Of a stretch of 64,000 nucleotides of DNA, positions 53,507 through 61,770 are shown piece by piece (position 1 is the first letter of the stretch; every line of letters begins with the position of its first letter). The position numbers and the translations under genes are program-made. Source of the stretch: an uncultured Marinoscillum sp. (GTDB taxonomy: Bacteria; Bacteroidota; Bacteroidia; Cytophagales; MED-G16); the NCBI GenBank assembly GCA_902523065.1, contig CABYXZ010000004.1, positions 1 through 64,000 of the forward strand. The letters run 5' to 3'. A model generated the notes under the pieces. That model was not told the origin of the DNA. It saw nothing but the letters and a program-made list of their open reading frames with translations, and ran no database searches.

Positions 53507-54399
53507 TGTTACAAGAATATAATCCAAAAAATAAAGATATTTTTATACATGTTAATGGGGAACTTCTTCCTCGTAGTCAGGCAAAAGTATCTGTCTTTGA
53601 TAGTATTGTTCAAAATGGAGATGGTGTTTGGGAAGGATTAAGGTTGTACCCTGAAGGAATTGTATGTTATGACAAACACTTAACACGTCTTCAAGAGGGT
53701 GCTCATGCTCTTGGATATGAAGGTGTACCATCAAAAGATGAAATTAAAAAGGCAATAAAAGAGACACTTGATGCAAATGGAATGGATAATGATACTCATA
53801 TTAGACTTACCTTAACAAGAGGTGAGAAGGTAACTTCGGGGATGGACTCTAGACTTAACCAAAGTGGATGTTGTCTTATTGTTCTAGCAGAGTGGAAGAA
53901 GAAAGTCTATGATTTTTCAAAAGGGATAAAGGCTATAAGCTCCTCAATTAGAAGAAGTATCCCAGCATTCTTAGATTCTAAAATTCACCACAATAATATG
54001 TTAAGTTTAGTAATCGCTAAGATGCATGCCAATATAGCAGGATATGATGCGGCTGTTATGCTTGATGATAGAGGCTTTGTAGCAGAGCTGAATGACACTA
54101 ACTTATTTATGGTTAAAAAAAATAAAGTTTACACACCCTTTCCTCATGCTTGCCTTCCAGGTATTACTAGAGGAACATTTATGGAAATTTTAAAAGATAA
54201 TAATATTGAAATTGAGGAGAGAGACCTAACAATAGTTGAATTTATAAATGCTGATTTAGTCTTTGCGACAGGTACTAATGGAGAAATTACTCCGGTAACT
54301 CAGATGGACGGGAGGGATATAAAATGTGATCTCGATTTCCTGGAAAAAATAAAAAATTTATTTGAGACTAAGCTCCCTTCTCTTTGTGAGCCTTTGTAG
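53506..54399 (+). CDS. Class IV PLP aminotransferase (BCAT/D-amino-acid type)
   Basis: 297-residue fold-type IV aminotransferase. The PLP lysine is in LDSKIHHNNMLS near 160, GDGVWEGLRLY is near 38-48 and the phosphate-binding FATGTNGEITPV near 250. The family includes branched-chain aminotransferase (IlvE), D-alanine transaminase and aminodeoxychorismate lyase. The motif GVWEGLRLY leans to an IlvE-like enzyme, but length and the DSKIHHNN loop leave it open. No ilv genes lie nearby. Overlaps the convergent trmH-like gene by 32 bp. Confidence 0.87.
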   Translation: MLQEYNPKNKDIFIHVNGELLPRSQAKVSVFDSIVQNGDGVWEGLRLYPEGIVCYDKHLTRLQEGAHALGYEGVPSKDEIKKAIKETLDANGMDNDTHIRLTLTRGEKVTSGMDSRLNQSGCCLIVLAEWKKKVYDFSKGIKAISSSIRRSIPAFLDSKIHHNNMLSLVIAKMHANIAGYDAAVMLDDRGFVAELNDTNLFMVKKNKVYTPFPHACLPGITRGTFMEILKDNNIEIEERDLTIVEFINADLVFATGTNGEITPVTQMDGRDIKCDLDFLEKIKNLFETKLPSLCEPL

Positions 54400-54919
54400 T
54401 TTTAATAAGGTGATCCCATAAAACTATTCCCAACGATACAGTAATATTAAATGAATGTTTCGTTCCAAATTGTGGTATTTCTATAGCAGAATCACATACT
54501 TCTAAAGATTCTTCGGATACACCAAACACTTCATTTCCAAAAACAAAAGCAACCTTTTGTTTACCTGATGGATTAAAGTCTTTAAGGTTTTTACTTTTAT
54601 CGGTTTGTTCAACTAATATAATTTTCCAATTATGAGATTTTAGTTTATTGGCAATATCATTAATTGAGTTTATGTGTTCCCACTCAACTGACTCTGTTGC
54701 ACCTAGTGCAGTCCTTTCAATATCTTTGTTTGGGGGCCTTCCTGTTATACCAACCAGATAAATCTTTTCTATTAAGAAAGCATCGCAAGTTCTAAAGCAC
54801 GATCCAATATTATTTAAGCTTCTTACATTATCAAGAATAACAATAACTTTTCTCTTACCTTTTTTTTTAAACTGATCTATTTCAATTCTCTTTAGATCGT
54901 CGACGGGTGTTTTTTTCAC
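54368..54919 (-). CDS. TrmH/SpoU family RNA 2'-O-methyltransferase
   Basis: 183-residue SPOUT methyltransferase. Three SpoU motifs are present: NNIGSCFRTCDA near 36-47, VFGNEVFGVSE near 128 and IPQFGTKHSFNITVS near 147, forming the SAM-binding trefoil knot. The target could be tRNA Gm18 or rRNA. It is the last gene behind DUF1501 (6-bp gap). Confidence 0.9.
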   Translation of the reverse strand: MKKTPVDDLKRIEIDQFKKKGKRKVIVILDNVRSLNNIGSCFRTCDAFLIEKIYLVGITGRPPNKDIERTALGATESVEWEHINSINDIANKLKSHNWKIILVEQTDKSKNLKDFNPSGKQKVAFVFGNEVFGVSEESLEVCDSAIEIPQFGTKHSFNITVSLGIVLWDHLIKTTKAHKEKGA

Positions 54920-54925
54920 AGAGAA

Positions 54926-56509
54926 TTAATTTCTTTTGATTACTGAGGAACCAAACCTTTTACCATTGTTCTCAAGCAGGATAAAGTATAGTCCATTACT
55001 TAGTTTTGATCCGTCAAAATTGAATTTTTGGACTCCTCCTTTAAGATTTTTATTTACTAATTCTGATATATGTTTTCCGTTGCTATCGACAATTTTTAGA
55101 TAAGTGTGACCTTCTGCGTTTTCAATATCAATATTTAAAATTTTATTGAAAGGGTTAGGGTAGGTTGATATTCTTTTTGATGCTGCGTGTGGCTCTGAAG
55201 TATTGGTTTGTGTTCCTGTTAGAATTGGTATATATTGAAAGTTTTCGTACAAGATGGATTTGATTGTTACTTCGTCAACCCCAAACCAATCCATTAGAAC
55301 AGATCCGTAAACTGATCTAAAGTCGTATTCATATTCTATATTATCAATATATTCAAGAGATGGAAGTGCACCGATTGGATTAGGATTTACAAATGGGCTT
55401 ATAAAAAACATTGGAGCTGCTTCTCCGTGGTCTGTTCCGTATGATTTATTTTGGAACACTCTTCTTCCAAATTCAGAATAAGTCATAGTTAGAACTCTTT
55501 CTTCAAGATTTCTCTGAATAATATCCTGTTGAAAAGAAAATAGAGATTCAGACAATTCTTCCATAAGTAAAGCATGCCTTCCAGTCTCTGGATTACCTTC
55601 ATCAACTTGATTGTCATGGGTATCAAAACCACCAATTCTTACAACAAATATTTTTGATTTTACTCCTCCTGCAATTAACTGGGCTACAATTTTTAGTTGA
55701 TCTGCAAGCTTATATCCTGGATATTCAATACTTGTAGCACCTCCTTTTTCAGAGGCTTCTTCTAATCTGTCAAAATATTCGTTAGTAAGCTTTGAAGCTG
55801 TCCTAATATACTGTAGCTCATGCCCGTAAGGAGTATCTGGTGTATTGTTTCCACCTTCCTTGATATCTATAAAATTATTAAGATTTTTTATTGAGACCCC
55901 CATATTTATTATAGGACCCTGACAAGTATTTGAGGCTGTGTTTCCTATAGACAATGCCAATGGGTCAGGATAATTGGAGTTTGGATATCCATCTGGAAAA
56001 GATGGATGATTACTACTTAGGTATCTACCAAACCAGCCACTTGTCACAAATTCATTTGATGAGGATCCGGAGTTCCATATGTCAGTTGATCGGAAGTGAG
56101 ACTTGTTTGGATTTGGATAACCAACATTCCTCACAAAACCAAGTTTATCTTCTCCAAAAAGTGTTTGAAACTTTTCCATAGTAGAATGAAGTCCCGTATC
56201 ATCAAGACCATTTAATTTTAGTATTTTATTTTTTGGGATCATAAGGTCAGGCCTTCTTAATGGTTGAGAATCTCCACCTGAGCCATCTCTCATTAATATA
56301 TCATACTGATCGATGGGGATAAGAGTATTGAGTCCATCATTACCACCGTCAAGAAATACTAAAACTAGGCATCTGTCAGATAAAGAACCAGCATTTGTTA
56401 GTGCTGCTAGATTTGTGGATTCAGTCATTGCACTTATAGGTACTCCAGATAGATATATTGGAGCGGCAGTTAACGGAACAGACCTCTTTAAAAACTCTCT
56501 CCTTTTCAT
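54926..56509 (-). CDS. DUF1501 protein with Tat signal and T9SS sorting domain
   Basis: 527-residue exported protein. The N-terminus has a twin-arginine motif KRREFLKRS followed by a hydrophobic stretch and a small-residue cleavage region, so transport through Tat (TatC encoded at 24659) is predicted. The middle is a DUF1501 sulfatase/alkaline-phosphatase-like fold with VLVFLDGGNDGLNT at 50-63, GGFDTHDNQ near 293 and TYSEFGRRVF near 345. The final 80 residues form a T9SS C-terminal sorting domain: STYPNPFNKILNI, SNGLYFILL and a basic end. It would be folded in the cytoplasm and then displayed at the cell surface. ATG directly follows the DUF1800 stop. Confidence 0.9.
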   Translation of the reverse strand: MKRREFLKRSVPLTAAPIYLSGVPISAMTESTNLAALTNAGSLSDRCLVLVFLDGGNDGLNTLIPIDQYDILMRDGSGGDSQPLRRPDLMIPKNKILKLNGLDDTGLHSTMEKFQTLFGEDKLGFVRNVGYPNPNKSHFRSTDIWNSGSSSNEFVTSGWFGRYLSSNHPSFPDGYPNSNYPDPLALSIGNTASNTCQGPIINMGVSIKNLNNFIDIKEGGNNTPDTPYGHELQYIRTASKLTNEYFDRLEEASEKGGATSIEYPGYKLADQLKIVAQLIAGGVKSKIFVVRIGGFDTHDNQVDEGNPETGRHALLMEELSESLFSFQQDIIQRNLEERVLTMTYSEFGRRVFQNKSYGTDHGEAAPMFFISPFVNPNPIGALPSLEYIDNIEYEYDFRSVYGSVLMDWFGVDEVTIKSILYENFQYIPILTGTQTNTSEPHAASKRISTYPNPFNKILNIDIENAEGHTYLKIVDSNGKHISELVNKNLKGGVQKFNFDGSKLSNGLYFILLENNGKRFGSSVIKRN

Positions 56510-58198
56510 TTAACTAAGATAATATTCAGGCATTAGACATATTTCTTTAAGCAGTGATCGTAATTTTTTGTTTAGCGACTCTTCTTTTTCCTCACTTGGT
56601 TCATTCAAATAATCATTGTACTCGTCTTCCCATATGTTTGGATTATTTCCTACAACAATATTTACAAAATCATTTTTTAAATCCTCAGATATTTCCTCTT
56701 GAACAGGAAGAAGCCACTCGCAAAGTTTATTAACTATGTGAGATATGTCTTCAGGTTTGTCAAATGTATTAATTAAGATAAGAGGTTTAGATTTTACCCT
56801 TACATTATTATCTGTTTGCGAAGCTCTCACTCCGTTATTTGAAAGGTAATATTTAATGTGTGAGGTTCTAGTTGGAAGCGTCACGGATGTTATCCAATAC
56901 TCATGGAAAAGAGGTTCTTGATAATACGCTGGCCAACCCGCAACATTTGGATGGTCTAACATATCCTGGCCTTGATCAGAAACATTATTGTGTCTTGCTT
57001 TCCAGTAGTAATACTTCTCAGAATAATTTAGATCTTCAACGCCCGACAAGTTAAACTGCCTTAGAAAACCTAAACTAAATGAGATAGGATTCTTTATAAC
57101 AGCACCTCTAATATACATCTCATAGAAATGATTACTTTTAAACAACTGCTCTAGAACAGGCTTTACTCTGTAATTGTTATCTCTGAAGGTTTTTGCAAGC
57201 GGTTTGATTATTTTATCCTTGACTTCATCATTAATGACATAGTAAACAAACCATCTGTATAACTTCTCACAAATAAACTCGGATACCCTCTCGTTTTCGA
57301 ATATGAGATCAATTAAATCTTCATGTTCTTTTTCCCCATTTGAGAGTATTGTTTTATTCCCAAACTTTTCAGAAAAAGTTTTACTAGAGGTGTCATGCCT
57401 ATCTAAGGTAAAATATTCTCTACCTCTTCCAACATGATTTCTATTAACTCTCCATCCGGTTAATATCTTAGAAGCTTCAATAATGTCTGATTCGGTATAG
57501 TATGTGTAACTGTCTTCACCATCAATTGGACCCTTACCTACTGTAAATAATTCAAATAGCTCTCTCGCATAATTTTCATTTGGTGCATCTTTCACATTAT
57601 ATATACCACTCAAATAAGTTAGCATTGCTGCGTCGACATTTATTTCTTTTACCATTTGCTTGAAGTCACCTAGAAAGTTATTTCTGAAATTTTCATGCAT
57701 ATAGTATGTATATCTTGCGTCATTAATAACGGTTGCTTCTGTAGCAAAATGGTTTTGCCAAAAAAGAACCATATTTTCTCTCAAAGAAATTGGCCTTTCC
57801 TTATTAAGAATCTGACTTACTCTCCACGCGGCATAAGAATTTTTCCTTTTAAAGTCGTCAACTCTTTTTTCAGCATTAATCCAAGTACTCCCTAAAGGCA
57901 CCTCGGCATCATCCTCATCTAGATAATTTATTGGAGGAGAGATATTAATCGTTTTTTCATCTAACAACTTATCCAAGGTCTTATCTAGACCATCTTGAAC
58001 GCTTTGATTGATTTCTTCTAGTGAAGGTCCAATTGTAGCTCTTCTTAGTAAGTGAGCAGCCATTTGAAAATTCCAGTTGCCAGAATAAGTGTCTAGTCCT
58101 GCTATAAAAGATGGAAATTTAGGTTCTATCTTGTTCGCGTACTTTAGAACCTTATCTCTTCTAATGTCTTTCTTTTTTTTTTCAGATAGTTTAACCAT
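56510..58198 (-). CDS. DUF1800 protein
   Basis: 562-residue protein. AAHLLRRATIGPSLEEI near 48 and the later ENMVLFWQNHFAT, NENYARELFELFTVG and ILTGWRVNRNHVG segments identify DUF1800. Its N-terminus (MVKLSEKKKKDIRRDK) is charged with no visible signal peptide, unlike many family members. The gene pair DUF1800-DUF1501 is widespread, and here there is no spacing between the two. Co-export as a complex with the Tat-borne partner is a possibility. Function unknown. Confidence 0.88.
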   Translation of the reverse strand: MVKLSEKKKKDIRRDKVLKYANKIEPKFPSFIAGLDTYSGNWNFQMAAHLLRRATIGPSLEEINQSVQDGLDKTLDKLLDEKTINISPPINYLDEDDAEVPLGSTWINAEKRVDDFKRKNSYAAWRVSQILNKERPISLRENMVLFWQNHFATEATVINDARYTYYMHENFRNNFLGDFKQMVKEINVDAAMLTYLSGIYNVKDAPNENYARELFELFTVGKGPIDGEDSYTYYTESDIIEASKILTGWRVNRNHVGRGREYFTLDRHDTSSKTFSEKFGNKTILSNGEKEHEDLIDLIFENERVSEFICEKLYRWFVYYVINDEVKDKIIKPLAKTFRDNNYRVKPVLEQLFKSNHFYEMYIRGAVIKNPISFSLGFLRQFNLSGVEDLNYSEKYYYWKARHNNVSDQGQDMLDHPNVAGWPAYYQEPLFHEYWITSVTLPTRTSHIKYYLSNNGVRASQTDNNVRVKSKPLILINTFDKPEDISHIVNKLCEWLLPVQEEISEDLKNDFVNIVVGNNPNIWEDEYNDYLNEPSEEKEESLNKKLRSLLKEICLMPEYYLS

Positions 58199-58277
58199 AT
58201 TGTAAGTTCCCTCGGATTTTTATCTTATAAAAAATATCTAAATCTAGAGGACAAAATAAATTAAAATATTAGAAATA

Positions 58278-60887
58278 TTGACTAATAACTCTAAAAAAAC
58301 AAAGGATACTCCTCTGATGAGGCAGTACAGTGAAATTAAATCTAAGCACCCAGATGCAATACTTCTTTTTAGAGTTGGAGATTTTTATGAAACGTTTGGT
58401 CAGGATGCTATTCTTGCAAGTAAAATACTAGGTATTGTTCTTACAAAGAGGTCAAATGGTGCCGCATCAAATGTTGAGCTTGCAGGGTTTCCTCATCACT
58501 CTCTCGAAACGTATCTCCCAAAACTTGTAAGCGCAGGATGTAGGGTTGCGGTATGTGATCAGTTAGAGGATCCTAAAAGAGCAAAAGGTATCGTAAAGAG
58601 AGGTATAACTGAATTGGTAACCCCAGGTCTTTCATTAAATGATAATGTTTTAGAATCCAAGAAAAATAACTTTCTTGCATCAGTTTATTCTTCTAAAGAA
58701 AATTATGGGGTCTCTTTTCTAGATATTTCAACAGGAGAATTTTCTCTTTGTGACTGCAGTTACGATCAATTAGAAAAATTAATATATACTTATAATCCCT
58801 CTGAGATAATATGTTCAAAATCTGATAAAGACTTTATCAATTCAAAATTCAACACCAATAATGTATTTGGTATTGATGATTGGATATATAAAATCGGTTA
58901 CTCATACGATAAGCTATTGACATTCTTTAATGTAAAAACTCTTAAGGGGTATGGTGTTGAGCATGATAAAAACGGAATAATATCCGCAGGCGCAATACTT
59001 TATTATTTAGAACTGACTGAACACAATGACTTAAAAAATATAATTAACGTTTCAAGAATTGAGGATAATAAATTTATGTGGCTGGATAAATTCACAGTAA
59101 AAAATCTTGAGCTTGTTAATCCTCTTCATCGTGACGCTGTAACATTAAAAGAAACAATAGACAAAACACTGACTCCTATGGGGTCGAGACTTATAGGCCG
59201 ATGGATTCTTAATCCTCTTCTAGATAAGAAAGAAATAAATAATAGACAGCGTTTTGTTGAGAGTTTTGTAAAAGATGATCACATGAGAGACTCAGTTATA
59301 TTGTCGATGAATGAGATATCTGACGTTGAGAGAATTTCTTCCAAGATTGCTTTAAATAGAGCTTCACCTAAAGAGCTTGTATCATTAAAAAACTCTTTGA
59401 AATCTGTTGAGGAATTAAAACTACAGCTTCGAAACTCCAAAAGCAATGATTTTAAAAAGTGGTCTAAGCAACTTCCTAATTTTAAGAGTATTATTAAATT
59501 AATTGATCGTTCAATTTATGAAAACGCCTCCTTCAATTTTTCTTCAGGTAAGGTAATTAATGATGGTTTTAATAGGGAGTTGGATTCTTTAAGAAAAATT
59601 TCAAATGAGGGGAAAGATATTTTACTTAAAATTCAGAATGATGAGATAAAAAAAACAGGAATCAATTCATTAAAAATTGCTTACAATAAAGTATTTGGTT
59701 ATTATCTAGAAGTTACTAATGCGCATAAGGATAAGGTCCCTGATAATTGGATTCGAAAGCAGACACTAGTCAATGCGGAGAGGTATATAACTGAGGAGTT
59801 GAAAGAGTATGAGGAAACAATATTAAATGCTGATGAAAAAATTAATCAGATTGAAAAGTCCTTGTTTCTTCAAGTGCTTGAAAAGCTTTCAATTCATGTT
59901 GATATTTTACAGAGGATTTCTCTCTCTATTTCTTACTTGGATTGTGTTCTTTCTTTTGCAAAAGTTGCTATTCTTTCAAATTTGTCGAAGCCAAATATTA
60001 CTGAAGACCATAAAATCGATATAAAGAAAGGAAGACACATGATTATTGAAAACAGTCTTCCTGAAGACGAATTGTATATACCGAATGATATTTTTTTAGA
60101 TAAAAAATCTCAGCAAATTATAATAATAACTGGCCCAAATATGTCGGGAAAATCAGCTATTATAAGACAGGTAGCCTTAATTACAATCCTTGCCCAAATT
60201 GGTTCATACGTACCTGCTAAGAGTTGTAGTATAGGTATTGTTGATAAGATTTTCACGAGAGTTGGAGCCTCTGACAATATATCGAGAGGAGAGTCAACTT
60301 TTATGGTTGAGATGATAGAGACTTCAAGTATAATGAATAGCCTTACGGATAGGAGTTTAGTTTTGATGGATGAAATTGGAAGGGGTACAAGTACATATGA
60401 CGGTATATCTATAGCGTGGTCTATTGTGGAGTTCATACACAATCAAAATAAAATTAGACCAAAAACCCTATTTGCTACACATTATCATGAACTAAATCAA
60501 TTAGAGCAAAAATTAAAAAGAGTTAAGAATTTTAACGTTTCAGTAGAGGAAATAAATAACGAAATTATCTTTCTAAGAAAACTTGTTCCAGGAGGATCCC
60601 AACATAGCTTTGGGATTAATGTTGCTCAGATTGCAGGTATGCCTAATAAAATTTTAATTAGAGCTTACGAAATATTAAAGAAATTAGAGAAAAATAAAAT
60701 TAGAGAGAAATTAGATAGTAAAGTTATAGACCCATCAAATCAGTTAAAGTTAAACTACAGAGATCCTGATTTTGAAAAGGTCATAAAAGTTTTAGAGGGT
60801 TTAAATATTAATAATATTAACCCTGTACAAGCTCTTGTGAAGCTAAATGAAGTTATTGAGATTATAAAAACAATAAAAAGTAAATAA
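58278..60887 (+). CDS. mutS: DNA mismatch repair protein MutS
   Basis: 869-residue mismatch-recognition ATPase. The mismatch-binding domain has GDFYETFG (Phe-X-Glu) near 36, then connector, core and clamp domains; Walker A GPNMSGKSA lies near 619 and DEIGRGTSTYDG near 697, followed by ATHYHEL. Start is TTG at 58278; the ATG at 58317 would cut the conserved TPLMRQYxEIK segment. The C-terminal tail is short. Divergent from DUF1800 with 79 bp between. Confidence 0.97.
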   Translation: MTNNSKKTKDTPLMRQYSEIKSKHPDAILLFRVGDFYETFGQDAILASKILGIVLTKRSNGAASNVELAGFPHHSLETYLPKLVSAGCRVAVCDQLEDPKRAKGIVKRGITELVTPGLSLNDNVLESKKNNFLASVYSSKENYGVSFLDISTGEFSLCDCSYDQLEKLIYTYNPSEIICSKSDKDFINSKFNTNNVFGIDDWIYKIGYSYDKLLTFFNVKTLKGYGVEHDKNGIISAGAILYYLELTEHNDLKNIINVSRIEDNKFMWLDKFTVKNLELVNPLHRDAVTLKETIDKTLTPMGSRLIGRWILNPLLDKKEINNRQRFVESFVKDDHMRDSVILSMNEISDVERISSKIALNRASPKELVSLKNSLKSVEELKLQLRNSKSNDFKKWSKQLPNFKSIIKLIDRSIYENASFNFSSGKVINDGFNRELDSLRKISNEGKDILLKIQNDEIKKTGINSLKIAYNKVFGYYLEVTNAHKDKVPDNWIRKQTLVNAERYITEELKEYEETILNADEKINQIEKSLFLQVLEKLSIHVDILQRISLSISYLDCVLSFAKVAILSNLSKPNITEDHKIDIKKGRHMIIENSLPEDELYIPNDIFLDKKSQQIIIITGPNMSGKSAIIRQVALITILAQIGSYVPAKSCSIGIVDKIFTRVGASDNISRGESTFMVEMIETSSIMNSLTDRSLVLMDEIGRGTSTYDGISIAWSIVEFIHNQNKIRPKTLFATHYHELNQLEQKLKRVKNFNVSVEEINNEIIFLRKLVPGGSQHSFGINVAQIAGMPNKILIRAYEILKKLEKNKIREKLDSKVIDPSNQLKLNYRDPDFEKVIKVLEGLNINNINPVQALVKLNEVIEIIKTIKSK

Positions 60888-60929
60888 AGTTTTTTTAAAA
60901 TTTTAACGGTAATTTCATCTAGAGAATTA

Positions 60930-60937
60930 TAAATTTG
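60930..60937 (+). promoter_or_regulatory. -7 promoter element for the tRNA pair
   Basis: TAAATTTG matches TAnnTTTG, 19 nt before the first base of tRNA-Gly. A single transcript through both tRNAs (10-nt spacer) and perhaps thymidine kinase is likely. Confidence 0.45.
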
Positions 60938-60956
60938 CAGACCTTGAAAAGTTTAA

Positions 60957-61029
60957 GCGAGAATAGCTCAGTTGGTAGAGCACAACCTTGCCAAGGTTGG
61001 GGTCGTGGGTTCGAATCCCATTTCTCGCT
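60957..61029 (+). tRNA. tRNA-Gly (GCC)
   Basis: 73-nt cloverleaf: acceptor GCGAGAA pairs with TTCTCGC, D arm GCTC...GAGC, anticodon stem CAACC/GGTTG with loop TTGCCAA giving anticodon GCC at 60990-60992, T arm GTGGG-TTCGAAT-CCCAT. Discriminator T; CCA not encoded. Confidence 0.97.
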
Positions 61030-61038
61030 CTCTTTTTT

Positions 61039-61124
61039 GCCCGGATGGTGGAATTGGTAGACACGCAGGACTTAAAATCCTGTGGACCTTATAGTCCGTG
61101 TGGGTTCAAGTCCCACTCCGGGTA
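61039..61124 (+). tRNA. tRNA-Leu (UAA)
   Basis: 86-nt class II tRNA. Acceptor GCCCGGA with TCCGGGT (G1-U72 wobble), anticodon stem CAGGA/TCCTG, loop CTTAAAA with anticodon TAA at 61073-61075, a long variable arm, T arm GTGGG-TTCAAGT-CCCAC, discriminator A. CCA not encoded. Confidence 0.97.
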
Positions 61125-61177
61125 CTCTCTCATTTTCTTTTGTATTGCTTCAAGTTTATTAATTATTATATTTAGAA

Positions 61178-61765
61178 ATGTTTTTAGAAAGATCTATGAG
61201 TCAGGCTGATGGTATCGGATGGATAGAAGTTATATGTGGGTCCATGTTTTCTGGAAAAACTGAGGAGTTATTAAGAAGGGTAAAAAGAGCAAAAATCGCA
61301 AAGCAAAAAATTAAAATATTTAAGCCCAAGAAAGATGTTAGGTATGATAAAAAGAAAGTAATATCCCACGATCAAAATTCAATAAAATCTAAGCCAGTAT
61401 CAAATCCCAGGAAAATTATAAAACTATCTGAAAAATTTGAGGTTATTGGAATTGATGAGGCTCAATTTTTTGATGATTCCTTAGTTGACGTTTGCAATGA
61501 ACTCGCCAATTTGGGTAAAAGAGTGATTGTATCTGGACTAGACATGGATTTCAAGGGAAAACCTTTTGGCCCGATGCCAAACTTATTAGCAATTGCAGAA
61601 TATGTTACCAAGGTCCATGCAGTATGTTCAAAAAGTGGTAAAATGGCTTCTTACACACACAGGATTGTTGATAGTGATGATCTAATACTTTTGGGTGACA
61701 CCAAAAAATATCAGGCACTGAGTAGGAAAGAGTTTATAAAATCAAATACAACTAAGAAGACCTAA
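61178..61765 (+). CDS. tdk: Thymidine kinase
   Basis: 195-residue type II thymidine kinase of the nucleotide salvage pathway. Walker A is in GSMFSGKTEE near 22-31, catalytic-site IDEAQFFDD near 92 and the lid region GLDMDFKGKPFGPM follows. The MFLE... start fits the family N-terminus preceding GWIEVICGSMFSGKT, so 61178 is kept over the ATG at 61196. The zinc-binding lid seems reduced, with one clear Cys (HAVCSKSGK). Ends 5 bp from the convergent peptidase. Confidence 0.95.
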   Translation: MFLERSMSQADGIGWIEVICGSMFSGKTEELLRRVKRAKIAKQKIKIFKPKKDVRYDKKKVISHDQNSIKSKPVSNPRKIIKLSEKFEVIGIDEAQFFDDSLVDVCNELANLGKRVIVSGLDMDFKGKPFGPMPNLLAIAEYVTKVHAVCSKSGKMASYTHRIVDSDDLILLGDTKKYQALSRKEFIKSNTTKKT

Positions 61766-61770
61766 ATTAT

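Noticed and set aside
60988..61209. 73-aa frame running through both tRNA genes into tdk
   Set aside because: It covers both cloverleaf tRNAs and the first part of thymidine kinase in another frame; not a plausible protein.
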